Source of the DNA: Punica granatum
Lineage: Eukaryota; Streptophyta; Magnoliopsida; Myrtales; Lythraceae
DNA: 64,000 nt
Direction: 5' to 3'
Assembly (NCBI RefSeq): GCF_007655135.1
Contig: NC_045130.1
Location: 22,759,363-22,823,362 of the forward strand
Shown: positions 48,333-59,191 of the stretch, piece by piece
Layout of the letters: every line of letters begins with the position of its first letter
How positions within the stretch are numbered: the first letter of the stretch is position 1
Made by a program: the position numbers and the translations under genes
Notes under the pieces: model-generated
Told to the model about the DNA's origin: nothing
Databases searched by the model: none
The model's input: the letters and a program-made list of their open reading frames with translations, nothing else

Positions 48333-49281
48333 AAGTAAATGCAAACGCTGAGGAGTGGTGTGAGGTGTGAAGGAATCATTGTGCTTCCTCCATCACTAAG
48401 TTCGTCCATGTCGCAATCGATGCTGTAGTAGGACGCTTCATTGTTTGCCAGCTGATTTTGATGTCACTGAATGCCTGGAGTGCTATCCTGAAGGTCTCTC
48501 TTCGGATTTAGACTGTAGTTCTTGGCATAAGGCAGACATGCATTCGTCAAAGAAAAACTGTTTTCGGGGTTCACATCCTGCTTCCTGCATCTATAATCTA
48601 AAGAGCTGATAGTGGTTGTCAATCTTACTCTATAGCCATAATGAAGATGTGTAAAGAAGTCTGAATAATAATGCTTTGGGGATTTGAACATAATGACCAT
48701 TTAAAGGGGTGGTCGTCTCCCGCTAAATTGTGACTTGACAAGAAAGGCTTTTTTTTTACAGAACGGGCATGACCCGTAGAATTTGCATTAAGGTAAACGG
48801 AGGGATTTTGGGATCCTCCAAATCAAGGATACGACGATTCGACTGCATGTCGAAACGTGTCTTGTGCTGTGAGAGTCAAAGAGAGTTTGCTCGCACCGAA
48901 GACTGCCAAACTACTACTTGTTGTCGCTTCACACTGAGTGTAGCTGTCATTTCATAGTCGAGCTGCCAAAGGCCCCTAACTTTTGCCTAGGTCGCAAGAT
49001 GCGTGACGACCTAGCGGGGTATTCTTTTAGACTTTTCTCTCATTTAGAGCTCACCTTTTGCTATGACCGTCCTGATTGGATCTGGTCATACCTCTCGGTT
49101 CCTCTAATTTTTGCCTAGGGCACCCTTTCGGGTTTTCACTCTAGCGAGGATTTCGTTTTGTACTCTCCTTTTGCCACGGCCCCCCTTTGCGGGATTTTAA
49201 ACCGTGCCCCTCATTCCCTAAATTTTGCCCAGGCCGCCTCAAAGAGGTTTTCAACCTAGCGGGAGATTCATTATTTTTCTC
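48333..49281 (-). other. A1 3' UTR between array and integrase
   Basis: Non-coding. From 48960 to 49265 there are three imperfect repeats containing TTTTGCCTAGG-like and CTCTCCTTTTGC-like motifs, homologous to B1 21590-21770. The rest (48333-48950) shows nothing I recognise. Confidence 0.6.
48987..49014. other. Hairpin CTAGGTCG / CGACCTAG in the 3' UTR
   Basis: Perfect 8-bp arms at 48987-48994 and 49007-49014 with a 12-base loop. Weaker versions occur in the neighbouring repeats and in B1 near 21725-21755. Confidence 0.5.
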
Positions 49282-51480
49282 TCAGGAAAAGTTCAGAGAA
49301 AGGGAAAGAGCAGAAGAGGGGAGTGTATTAGTAAGCAGAAATGAAAGTGTTGGGAAATTGTACATGCGAAGAAAGCTAAAAATGTAATGTGCATTTGAGA
49401 AAAACATCCACAGTGGAATGAGAAAAACACCATCACGGATAGTATTTCTTAAGTGTATCAGCGTTGACCGGAAGAGCGTTCTCGTTCCCGTCCATATCAT
49501 TGAGAATGATTGCCCCCCCCCCCCCCCCCCCCCGTCAAAGACTTCTTTAACGATGAAGGGACCGTCGTATTTGTAAGCAAACTTACCCCTGGAATCAGGG
49601 GCGATATGCAAAACTTTCCGCAGGACGAGGTCACCGGGGCTGAACTCGCGGGGACGAACTTTCTTATTAAAAGCTCGGGCCATTCTTTGCTGATAGCACT
49701 GACCGTGGCAAAGTGCTGTTAGCCGCCTCTCATCAATGAGATTAAGCTGTTCGTAGCGTTGCTTCGCCCATTCTGCTTCCTTGAGCTTGGACTCGGCAAG
49801 GACCCTCATAGAGGGAATCTCTACTTCGATTGGAAGAACTGCTTCCATGCCGTAAACCAAAGAATACGGGGTTGCTCCGGTGGACGAGCGGATAGAAGTC
49901 CGATAAGCTAAGAGTGCGAACGGGAGCATCTCGTGCCAGTCTTTGTAATTCACTGTCATTTTTTCGATGATTTTCTTTATGTTCTTGTTTGCTGCCTCTA
50001 CCGCGCCGTTCATTTGTGGACGATACGGAGAGGAGTTGCGGTATAGGATCTTGAATTGTGCACAGAGCTCGTCAATGAGCTTATTATTCAAATTCTTGGC
50101 GTTGTCTGTGACAAGTGTCGCAGGGACCCCGTAACGTGCGATAATGTCATGTTTGAGGAAGCGTGCCACGGTCTTTGCAGTGACCGATGCAAGGGTGATA
50201 GCTTCGACCCATTTGGTGAAGTAATCGATAGCTACCAGTATGAACAAGTGCCCATTGGATGCTTTGGGGTTGATAAGACCAATCACGTCCATGCCCCACA
50301 TTGAAAAGGGCCACGGAGCAGCCATTGGATGCAGCTTGTTGGGTGGTGCTCTGATCTGATTCGCGTAGACTTGACACAAGTGACAATGCCTGACATGTTT
50401 GACGCAGCCAGTCTCCATGGTGGACCAGAAATACCCGAGTCGCATGAGCTTCTTTGCTAGCATGAGCCCGTTCATGTGAGGTCCGCAATTTCCCTCGTGC
50501 ACTTCTTCCATGAGGCGTTGTGCCTCATTCTCATCAACACACCGAAGCAGTGTGACATCGAATGAACGGCGGTAGAGGGTTTCACCACTCAGGAAGAAAT
50601 TTGCTGCAATGCGCCGAAGAGTCCTCCGGTCATGTCGATCGGTGAATGCTGGGAATTGACCCGTTTGTAGCAAGTGTTTAATGTCTGCATACCACGGTTT
50701 ACCGTCGACAGCGTCGATTACATCGCAATGGGCAGGGCTCTGAGCAATCTCAAACTCGAGGGGCTCGATGAGATTCTCTTTTGTGATGCTAACCATGGAA
50801 GCGAGCGTTGCGAGTGCATCGGCGAACTGGTTCTTCATGCGCGGTGTGTATGTAAATGAAATGTCTTCGAAGTTCTCTGTCAAGTCTTCGAGGTACTCAT
50901 GATATGGCACCAGTTTCGGATCTTTCGTCTTCCACTGTTTGAGTGTCTGAAAGATTGTGAGCATAGAATCTCCAAACACTTCAAGCTCCTTGACTTTGAG
51001 GTCGATCGCCGCTTGCAAGCCGAGGATACATGCCTCATATTCGGCTATGTTGTTGGTGCAGGGGAAATCATTCTTCGCTGCAACAGGGAAATGACGCCCT
51101 TCCGGGGATATCAGTACTGCGCCAATACCTGACCCGGTGGAATTGACTGCACCATCGAAGTACATCTTCCATCTAGTAATTTCCTCCTCACCATTCATTT
51201 GGAGGATTCCTTCGTCTGGAAAGTCAGAGTCGATTGGTGTGTCATCGACAATTGGGAACTCTGCTAGATGATCTGCTATCGCTTGGCCCTTCACTGATGT
51301 GCGCGACACATATTCGATGTCGTACTCCGTCAGTTGGCAACACCATTTTGCTATATTCCTCATGGAGGACGGAGTGCTAAGTAGATATTTCAAAGGATCT
51401 GTCTTCGACAGCAGGCGAACAGTATGGTAGAGAGTGTATTGCCGAAGCCTTTGCATGACCCACACAAGTGCGCAACACAT
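49282..51480 (-). pseudogene. A1 pol, RNase H and integrase part (frameshifted at both ends)
   Basis: Open for 732 codons. Residues 1-75 are the tail of the RT-linked RNase H (TDPLKYLLSTPS, KGQAIADHLAEFP). Residues 104-230 form a second, archaeal-type RNase H with the expected acidic residues D109 (YFDGA), E148 (AEYEA), D171 (GDS) and D221 (FADALA); this extra domain marks the Tat lineage. Integrase follows: zinc-binding H328, H335, C366, C369; core D398, D459 and E495 (35 residues between the last two); then a GPF-type C-terminal domain (YDGPFIVKEVF). After residue 649 the frame enters a 21-base G run and is lost. The usual end, with an NAD...KYY motif and a stop at 49433-49435, lies in another frame, so codons down to 49282 are not genuine. 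The methionine at 51480 is internal. The enzyme would insert element cDNA into the nucleus. Not functional as sequenced. Confidence 0.85.
49513..49533. repeat. Homopolymer of 21 C in the integrase end
   Basis: 21 consecutive C (G in the coding strand) after GAC of ...EVFD. Restoring the downstream reading frame needs 3n+1 bases, so 21 is out of frame by one. It could be real slippage expansion or a sequencing/assembly error. Confidence 0.8.
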
Positions 51481-51511
51481 TTTCTCTATCTCAGGGTAAT
51501 TGGACTCCCCT

Positions 51512-52894
51512 TCAGTGAACTTTTTGCTTAAATAATAAATTGTTCGCTCTGCGTGAGGAATCGTCCTTTTGCCCTAACATGCATCCGATGGATTGTCGGC
51601 TTACCGTCAGGTACAGAATGAGAGGACGATCCGATGAGGGCGGAACCAACACCGGCGGCTGAATTAGGTATGCTTTGATGATATCAAAAGCTTTCTGACA
51701 CTCGTCATCCCATTCGACCGCTGCATTTTTGCAAAGCAAACGGAAGAGTGGTTGGCACTTATCTGTCAAATTTGCAATGAAACGCGCGATGTAATTCAGC
51801 CGTCCTAAGAAGCTCCTTACTTCGCGCACTGTCGATGGAGGGGGCAATTCCATGATCGCTTTAACCTTGTCGGGGTCGACCTGGATGCCTTCCTCACTAA
51901 CTATAAACCCTAACAATTTCCCTGACTTGACGCCAAATGTACATTTCGCTGGGTTAAGTCGGAGTTTATACTTCTTGAGACGGTCGAACAGTCGCTTAAG
52001 GTTAACCAAATGATCTTCTCCTTCTTTGGACTTCGCGATCATGTCGTCGACATAGACCTCGATCTCTTTATGCATCATGTCATGAAAGAGAGTGACCATT
52101 GCCCGTTGATAGGTTGCCCCGGCATTTTTGAGACCGAAAGGCATGACCTTGTAGCAAAATGTACCCCACATCGTGATGAATGTGGTCTTGACTTTATCCT
52201 CTTCGGCCATCTGAATCTGATTGTATTCAGAGAAACCGTCCATGAAGGAGAATTGTGTGTGGCGTGCTGTATTGTCCACCAAGACATCGATGTGAGGCAG
52301 CGGGAAGTTATCCTTTGGGCTAGCCCTATTGAGATCTCGGTAGTCGATGCAGACTCTGACTTTCCCATTCTTCTTCTCCACTGGAACAATGTTCGCTACC
52401 CATTCAGAGTAATTGCATACCTCCAAGAATCCCGCGTCTACCTGCTTGATGACTTCTTCCTTAATGCGTAAGAGAAGGTCAGCTCGTTGACGTCGCAAGT
52501 GTTGGCGCTTGGGTGGGAATCTTTCAGTGTCGAGTGGAAGGAAATGCTTTACGATTGAGGGGTCTAGGCCTGGCATATCGGCGTAGGACCAAGCAAAGAC
52601 CTCCTGATACTCTGTCAAGAAGTCGATCATTCGGGCCCTCTGTACAGGGTCAAGTCCAGTCCCGATTCTAAGGGTGCGTGGTTCTTCTGCATTGCCTATG
52701 TTGATGTCTTCGGTTGGCTCGACGGAAGTGAGTTGGTGGTTTTCGAGACGATGCAAACTCTCTTCTATCTCGGGCACGCGACCGTCCTCGTCAAGTCCTT
52801 CCCCGAAGTATATGGGTAGGGACTTTCCGAGATGTGTTTCGAGTGAATCCGAATCGTTATATCCGTGATTTGGATTCGATTGGAGCCTGGACAT
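51512..52894 (-). pseudogene. A1 pol, reverse transcriptase part
   Basis: Open for 460 codons. The RT palm is clear: VCIDYRDLNRASPKD (181-195), catalytic D219 in FMDGFSEYNQI, MPFGLKNAGATYQR (251-264) and YVDD at 281-284. This is followed by the connection and the start of RNase H (RPLILYLTVS). The wording of these motifs is typical of Tat/Ogre elements. The frame is lost between 51551 and 51574; the continuation is found one base out of register and leads into the next piece. There is no need for ATG initiation here: in Ogre elements this part is joined to protease by splicing, and the ATG at 52894 lies just upstream of a candidate splice acceptor. Substrate is the element RNA, acting in the cytoplasmic particle. 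Confident as RT; broken. Confidence 0.87.
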
Positions 52895-53078
52895 GAAAGT
52901 GAATTGTTTTAGAAATTAAAGATGCTAGGAGTAAGTGCAAGAGAGAGAATTTAGACACAGGAAATCAAAAAGCACGCAGGGATTCTATTAACAGGGCATA
53001 ACAAAACCCCTCTTCTGTCATGTGGCTTATGGCGTTGCCAACACGCAGGTAACATTATGTATAAAGACCGTATTACAC
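52887..53078 (-). other. Candidate intron between protease and RT
   Basis: Stop codons in the frames of both neighbours separate the protease ORF (ends 53073) from the RT ORF. On the minus strand TTCACTTTCATGTCCAG ends at 52887 and looks like a splice acceptor. The nearest GT donors (for example GAT|GTGTAA at about 53078) do not restore the RT frame with that acceptor, so the exact borders are unresolved. Ogre elements characteristically carry an intron here. Confidence 0.4.
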
Positions 53079-55721
53079 ATCGGCAACTATGGCCGAGTAG
53101 AGCGAAACTGAAGTCCAGTTGGTAAGCTCCTCATCCTCCCGTACAGGGCGGATATGAACCCTAGAAGATGTCTCCTCAGTGACGGCATATATGGCTGGCA
53201 AAGCCAAAAACGCTTCAACTGCATCCGAAGAGAAGTCATCTGTTTCAGTGATCGGGCTCTCGGAGGTGCCTCCCATGATTTGCGGTGGTGCTGCAAAAAA
53301 CTGTGAGAGCGGTGGAACCGGAATGCCCCTACAGAGCTTTCCGTAATATGCAGCAAGGCGGTGTAGATGTTTTCCACGACGAGCTTGCATGATCTCATGG
53401 CAGGAGGGGCGAAAGCCGAGTCCCCTCCTATTGCGGTATTCCTCCATTTCAATCGGTCGAAGGATTCCCTGTGCACGTGCCCCGAGTCCAGTTCCAGGGA
53501 CATAATTGTTCTTCAAGAGAACCTTTCCAATCATGCGATCAGTTCGTGATGGATTGACCTCTCCGTAGTCTCGAATTACGGAGATCGTGTCGAAAGAATG
53601 GAAGGGGAGATTCTGGTCTTCTCCAATGCTGATATAAGGGATGGTCGTTTCTTTATAGACTGCGTAATCTTCCTCGCCGTTGACAGTGATGAGTTTGCCT
53701 TCGACAAAGAATTTCAACTTCTGGTGCAATGATGAAGGAACGGCGCCGGCGGCGTGAATCCAGGGCCTTTCGAGTAGGAGACTGAAAGCATTGGGTATTT
53801 CAAGGATCTGGAAGGTAACAGAGAATGAGCAAGGACCCACATCAATTAGGAGATCAATTTCACCGTTCACCACTCTCTTAGAGCCGTCAAAGGCTCGAAC
53901 GGTGGTCTTGCTTGCACAAATGCGACTCATGTCCACGTTCATCTGTTTCAACGTGGAGACGGGGCAAACGTTAAGAGCAGAGCCGTTGTCGATCATGACT
54001 CGACCAACGACGTAGTTGTTGCACTTGCAAACTATATGCAATGCCCGCAAGTGTTCTTGTCCTTCCGAGGGAATTTCGTCTTCCGAAAAGGAAATCTGAT
54101 TCGAGAAAATAGAGTTCACCGTCTCCTCGATTCTATCCGGTGCAGTATATTTCGGGACTTGTGCAGCAGTGAGAACTTTCAGCAAAGCGTTCCGATGAGG
54201 TTCGGAGTTCAAAAGCAATGCGAGCAGCGATATATGAGCTAGTGACTTGCTCATTTGCTCGACCACTTTGTATTCGCTTGCTTTGATCACCTTCATGAAA
54301 GCTTCGGCTTCTTGATCGGTGACCTTCTTTGTAGGGACTGACACGGCTTTTGGAACGGTTGAGAACTCAGTAGCGGGAGCCTTTCCTTTGTCAACAGGCT
54401 CTGGACCCTGATAAACCCGTCCTGAAGGCGTGATTCCCATCGCGCTCATTTCTAGTTTTGCACTGGCAACCTCGCTCTCATATGTCCAGGGAACTCGGCT
54501 ATCGTGATAAGGCTCCTTTGCAGGAACTTCGATAACGAACGGGATGGGAGCGAATGCAACTTCTACTGGAGCATAGTTAATGGCAAATGGAGTTGAGGCC
54601 TTTTGCGAGTCTTCTTCCTCATCAATAGCAGCAATGCTAATCATGTTCACAGAAGGTCCTGAACCTGATCCATGATTAGGAAGAGGATTTGCACGGACAT
54701 TCGGCGGCTTCACCTCATTAAAGGAGATTTGTCTTGCATCAATCATCTCCTGGATTTTATCCCGGAGTCTCCAACAAGTATCCAGAGTGTGACCAGGAGC
54801 ACCCTGATGAAATTCACAGCGAAGATTTTGGTTATGCATGGACGGATCGAAATGGGGACCGGGTGCTTCTGTTTTGATCTTGTTGCCTGCAAGGAGCTGT
54901 CTGAATATGTGAGAGGGGGGAGCTGGTAAATTGGTGTATTGCTTGCGTGAACGCGGTTGAGCAGCACTGTCTTGTTGAGTTCTAGGAGCTGGAACACGTT
55001 GAGCCGGCTGAGGAGGTCTCGAAGCCGGGGGTCTAGCTTGTTGAACTTGAACAGGAGCGTACTGTTGCGAAGGTTGCGACTGGATAACAGTTGGCGAAGT
55101 TGAGAAATAAGCTTGCGGCATTTGATGAGGTTGCACATAATGCACGGGATGCGCATATGCCTGAGAAGCCGGTAATGCAGGGGTGTAGTCCACCGAAATT
55201 GGCTGTGGTGCTTGATGTCCAGAATTGACGATGCCAATAGTCGCGTCTTTGCCTCTCCTAGATATTCCAGCGGTTTGTTTCTTCGGTGTCTCTCCATCCT
55301 TCTTCCTTGACGGGCCTTCAATTCTTCCTAGCTTAACACCCATATCCAACTTCTTTCCTGCCTCAATTAGGTCTGAGAAAGAGGAAGTATGAGCCAGGAG
55401 ATGTGAGTAATATGCGCCTCTGAGCGTAGAATGAAACAGTTGAACTTGCTGTCGCTCAGTGATTGGAGGAATGTGCTTTGCCGCTTTTCCCCTCCATTCC
55501 GTTGCGTATGCTTCGAAAGTTTGACTTTCTCTCATCTCTGTCATGCTAAGATCAAGAAGAGTAGGAGGTGTCTCTGCACAGAATCGGTACTGGTCGAGGA
55601 ATTTCTGAGAAAGATCTGTCCATGTAGGAATTTCTGATACTTCAGGGTCATAAACCAATCTAGCGCCGATCCCGTAAGACCGTCTTGGAAAGTCTGGATG
55701 ACAAATTCCTCGTAATCCCAA
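53073..55721 (-). pseudogene. A1 gag C-terminal half and protease
   Basis: Open for 882 codons; the first about 25 residues are out of frame with gag and not genuine. From PEVSEIPTWTDLSQKF it is the capsid-like retrotransposon gag domain (to about 140), then a Pro/Gln-rich stretch (170-270). Next comes an unusual zinc knuckle C302-X2-H305-X5-H311-X4-C316. The aspartic protease has active site MIDNGSALNV (D578) and flap-side RPWIHAAGAVPSSLHQ (652-667). A glycine-rich stretch at about 732-772 (IGKVLL...GTGLG...RRGLGF) resembles a G-patch. The conserved LLGRPW motif reads LLERPW at 649-654, a likely damaging change. Gag would build the particle; protease would cut the polyprotein. Confidence 0.82.
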
Positions 55722-56041
55722 TACGAAAGCATTTTGCTATGATAGTGATGGAGATGATGCCGAGGGTCTTTGGTCCCATCGTACCTCTTAAAATCTGGAA
55801 TCTTGATCTTAGGGGGCAACAACATGTCAGGAAAGATATTCCAGTCACTGTCACCGAAGTCAGGACGGGACGTGCCTGCTTGGAGGGCTCGAATGGTTTC
55901 CTCCATTCTCTTCATTCTTTTCTCCTGTTCATTTTCAGGAGGAATGTTCGTCGGTAGAACTGCAGGAGCGGCATGAGTAGGCGTGCCTGGTTCAGTGGGG
56001 GGAATATTTAGAGGCGGTGGAGTTTGGTAGGAAAAGCTCAT
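55541..56041 (-). pseudogene. A1 gag middle part
   Basis: Open for 166 codons from an internal methionine. A Pro-rich linker is followed by a coiled-coil-like helix (NEQEKRMKRMEETIRALQAG, about 38-57), then the start of the gag capsid domain (PPKIKIPDFKRYDGTKDPRHH, GLTGSALDWFMTL at about 119-131). After that the frame is lost between about 55640 and 55652; the true continuation is in the frame of the 53073-55721 piece. Everything after residue 131 is out of frame. This is the same gene as the flanking pieces. Confidence 0.8.
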
Positions 56042-56056
56042 TTGGGTTTGTGGAGC

Positions 56057-56671
56057 TTAGAAGGAAAAAGGTTCCGCAGTGGGAGCAGGGATTTGTGTGA
56101 TCGCGACTGGAGGAACCGTCGGTGGTGGAACGGTATAAATTGGAGGTTGAGTAGGTATGGTGAGCGGCGGCAAAGTGAGCATTGCGAGATCTGTTGATAG
56201 GAACGCCGCGGGTGGAAACGGTACCGATGTAGGAGCCGGTGGTGGTGGCATAGGATCACTGACTGGGCTGACTGTCGGCACATATGTCATTGCTGAAAAA
56301 GACATATCTTCGCTATCCGTCACATAAATAGGCAGGTCGATCGGATTCAGGTGAACGGTTGTCCTGCATTCAGGAGGTGGAGTGTGACTCGAGGAAGCTC
56401 GGTTTTGATCCCGAAGCATAGCCATGAGCTCTGTCATATTGGTATTCATGTTGGCAGCCAATTGATTAACCATCCCTTCGAGTGCGGCAAAACACACGGG
56501 ATCGACAACATTGGATGGCGCCTGTGCAGGAGAAGGGAGGTGCGTTGGAAGAACACCAGAATACGCTATAGATGCTGGAGATGACATCACGTGCGTGTCT
56601 TGCGGAAGGGAGTGTGCCGGCATTGGTGGTGCGTCTTGTTCCGAGATAACGGGTTGTTGCTCTTCGGCCAT
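56057..56671 (-). pseudogene. A1 gag N-terminal part, ended by an in-frame stop
   Basis: Starts MAEEQQPV at 56671, the likely gag start, and runs 204 codons. It is Pro-rich with one amphipathic helix (FAALEGMVNQLAANMNTNMT, about 81-100). A TAA at 56057-56059 ends it, but the same frame continues without other stops into the next gag piece only five codons before its methionine. The stop is therefore a point change in a continuous gag, consistent with CAA to TAA. Ogre gag proteins commonly have such a low-complexity N-terminus. Confidence 0.7.
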
Positions 56672-56975
56672 TCTTCCGCGTGCACGAGTAGGATATTGAT
56701 GTGACGCCAGTTGTTAGTACCTGTATGTACGAGCGTATAAGTGTAATTGTTATGTGTTGACCATCTTCAAGATGTAAATGACAATGTATGGATGCATGAG
56801 ATGTATGAGTTTAAAAACACTAATGCCATTATATCAGTTTAATTCACGTTTCACAATTTACAAAGGCAGTCTGTTTGAAAAGGAAATATAAACATTAAAC
56901 CGACAACCGTTACAACCTGTAGCTGAGTGAGCGCTACGCGGGTTCTGTACAGGCAAAAACGCTCAGCAACTGAGC
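56672..56975 (-). other. Spacer between ORF1 and gag
   Basis: About 300 bases, AT-rich, with no open frame or repeat I can support. It separates the end of ORF1 from the gag start. Whether it carries an internal promoter or splice site cannot be read from the sequence. Confidence 0.5.
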
Positions 56976-58464
56976 TCAAGGATGGGAGATCCTGCGCGCT
57001 CTTGCCTGCGCTCGATCCAGCGTAGCGCTCAAACGCGCTATCTCCCTGTCTTGGCTCGCTACGCGTGCACGAGTTTGAGCCAACTCGCTCTGAAGCTCTC
57101 TGTGATCAGTGAGTTCTGCACGAATATCCACAGCGGAGTCGATCTCGCTCTGCTCTAATGACTTGTAGTTCTGTGCGCACGGCTCCTTGGACTGAGCTCT
57201 CTGCGTCTGGAATGTCTGCCTGCGGTGTCTGCAGCATCTGTGGCATGCGTAGCCGACGAATAGGTACGAACCCATACGGATGGAACTGCATCACATACAC
57301 TGCTGTAGCTGAGAAAGCTCGCTCCTCGTCAGTGGGATGCTCTGGGAAGTACAATTCCTGGACGATGCGCGTGCTCCATAAGCGTCGGACCTCTCTAACC
57401 CGTAGAATCCTATCCGGGAGTGAAATTGTGGTGTTTGCCCACCTGAAGCGGTGTGAAGTGCGATCTGCCTCTATAGGAATATCTTGTAGCCCACCGAGTT
57501 GTCTGATGACTCGAGATGGAAAGATAAGTGTGCTCCCTAAATGACTGATTGAGGGAAGTCCTATAACTGAAGGATATCCAATGATCATGGGACCGCCAGG
57601 ATTCCAACGTGTAGTCCATAAAAATTGTGCTGGGGTGAGCTCTTCCATAAACCGCATCCAGTCGGTGTAGTTACGGTCGGAGGGTCGAAACACATGAAGT
57701 AGACGAGCGATGAGTGAGCGCTCGTCGGTGATACATGGAAAAGGATGGGATAAGCCGAACGGCCTAATGTGTGCTAGAAGCCAAATCTGAAGCAGATGTG
57801 GGGATCCTCTCATCCTGCCCCGTCGATTCTCTTGTACATAGTCAAGAGACCGAATGGTCTCAGCCAAAACGGCTTCCACATAACTATGGCCTCCTACCAC
57901 TTGGAGGATGACCTGAGCAAGTGCCCCGTCTGTGAGGTTCGACGAGTACGGGAATAGCATAGTCCCGAAGATGAGCAAAACAAACCCGTGACAAGCGTCA
58001 CGCTGATAAGACTCTCCCGTGGCATTCAAAGCACGGGCCTGTATGAAATCTATGAGCCATGTAGTCCTAATGTTGTGCTCCCCTCCATACTGAAGCTCAC
58101 AATGAATTTCTTCGTTGCGGAGACCTAAAAGGATGGCTAGTCTGTTCTGTATCGTGGCAAACTGGTTAGGCACCACGATGTCGTGAATTGGTGTAGACCG
58201 CTGAAGGAGTGTCGCATATTCTTCTACTGTAGGGGCTAACTCTGTCCCATGAAAGCTGAAAATGGCTCACTGAGTGTCCCAAAAACTAATGGCAGTTCTG
58301 AGTAGGGTCCAATCGATGGGAGAATCAGCGAGTAATGGTAGGTCTCCTATGATGAGCCGGAGGAATGCGCGGTCCACTGGGCAGAATGTGTTCCAAAGGC
58401 GAGTAATGTCCGCAGATGGTGTGATGATGATATCAAGCCTAGGATAGGGACGCGAGCGATCCAT
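56976..58464 (-). pseudogene. A1 ORF1, DUF7745-like protein (stop and frameshift)
   Basis: Start MDRSRPYPRL at 58464. After 65 codons a TGA at 58267-58269 interrupts, but the same frame continues (AIFSFHGTELAPTVEEYATL) through 57106. Characteristic stretches are LLIFGTMLFPYSS, AVLAETIRSLDYV, LLQIWLLAHI and LWTTRWNPGG, which I recognise as the plant DUF7745 family carried by Tat/Ogre elements upstream of gag. Near 57110-57160 the frame shifts. The other frame supplies a C-terminal coiled coil (LQSELAQTRARVASQDREIA) ending at 56976. The function of this protein is unknown; a nucleic-acid or particle role is only a guess. The TGA is one C-to-T change away from CGA. Confidence 0.72.
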
Positions 58465-59077
58465 TCTTACCTAAATGGAGAAGATGTTGGTTTAATGTTT
58501 ATAAACAAACTGATGCAATGTCCTAGTTTGTTTTGAAAATATGCATGCAGGTGCAGAAAATAAATTATAGCACGAGTTCTTTACATTAAACAACACTCAT
58601 TTAGTGAAAACAACAAAAGGCTCGCCTAAAAGAAAAACTACGAGCCGACTCAAAGACTCAACTTTTGGGTCGGTTGGCAGCGTGAAGGTTATTTTTGGTC
58701 CAGCATGACAGTCCCTGTTTATGCATGGTTTCAATGTTCTACTGGGAAAACCACTAACTAGGGATAGGGGCTCCCGATTCAAGGGTGTCAATTCCTTGAA
58801 ATCGAGCGAGGATCTTTGGGGGCCGGTTCGGTGGCGGAGCCGACTGGATCCGTTCCCTTACTCGGAACCTCTGACTAACCTAGCTTCCTAAATCGGCGCC
58901 CGTGGGATTTCAGGCGAGGTACCTAAATCCACTAGAATGATGCAATGCAAGTGCAGAAAAGTAAAGGCGCATAAAGTAGATAAGCGAAAAATTGCGGGAA
59001 GCGGTAAATGGACATGCAAGCAGGCAAACGAATCGAGCCTGAACCCACTAAGTATATCCCCAGTGGAGTCGCCAAGC
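58465..59077 (-). promoter_or_regulatory. A1 untranslated leader
   Basis: From the PBS to the ORF1 start, about 610 bases without coding potential. The LTR-proximal half (58763-59077) is conserved with the B1 leader, including AAATCGAGCGAGGATCTT and ACTCGGAACCTCTGACTAAC. The half next to ORF1 is not recognisably conserved with B1. Confidence 0.6.
59058..59074 (-). promoter_or_regulatory. Primer binding site of A1
   Basis: Minus strand TGGCGACTCCACTGGGG, three bases from the 5' LTR at 59078. It fits a tRNA 3' end (complement ends GTCGCCA); from knowledge of Ogre elements, probably tRNA-Arg. Confidence 0.82.
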
Positions 59078-59191
59078 TGTACGGACCCGAATGTGGACTC
59101 TCGTCGGGGCCGGCATTGCGCGCTTTTGGATCGCGCGGCTTGGGAGTGTCCACCTTCCCGTGGGGACGCGTGACGGACACGCGTGAGAGAA

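Noticed and set aside
47519..48409. Open frames of 109-184 codons with MHLLRNAVHLYF-like repeats on the minus strand
   Set aside because: They are translations of the 56-bp tandem repeat, which has no stops in any frame. No domain, start context or frame preference supports a protein.
56057..56671. A separate Pro-rich protein between ORF1 and gag
   Set aside because: The reading frame continues past the TAA into the next gag piece without further stops, so it is the gag N-terminus broken by one codon.
59058..59077. A tRNA gene at the tRNA-like sequence next to the LTR
   Set aside because: Only the 3' terminal 17 bases including CCA match. No arms are present, and its place beside the LTR makes it a primer binding site.
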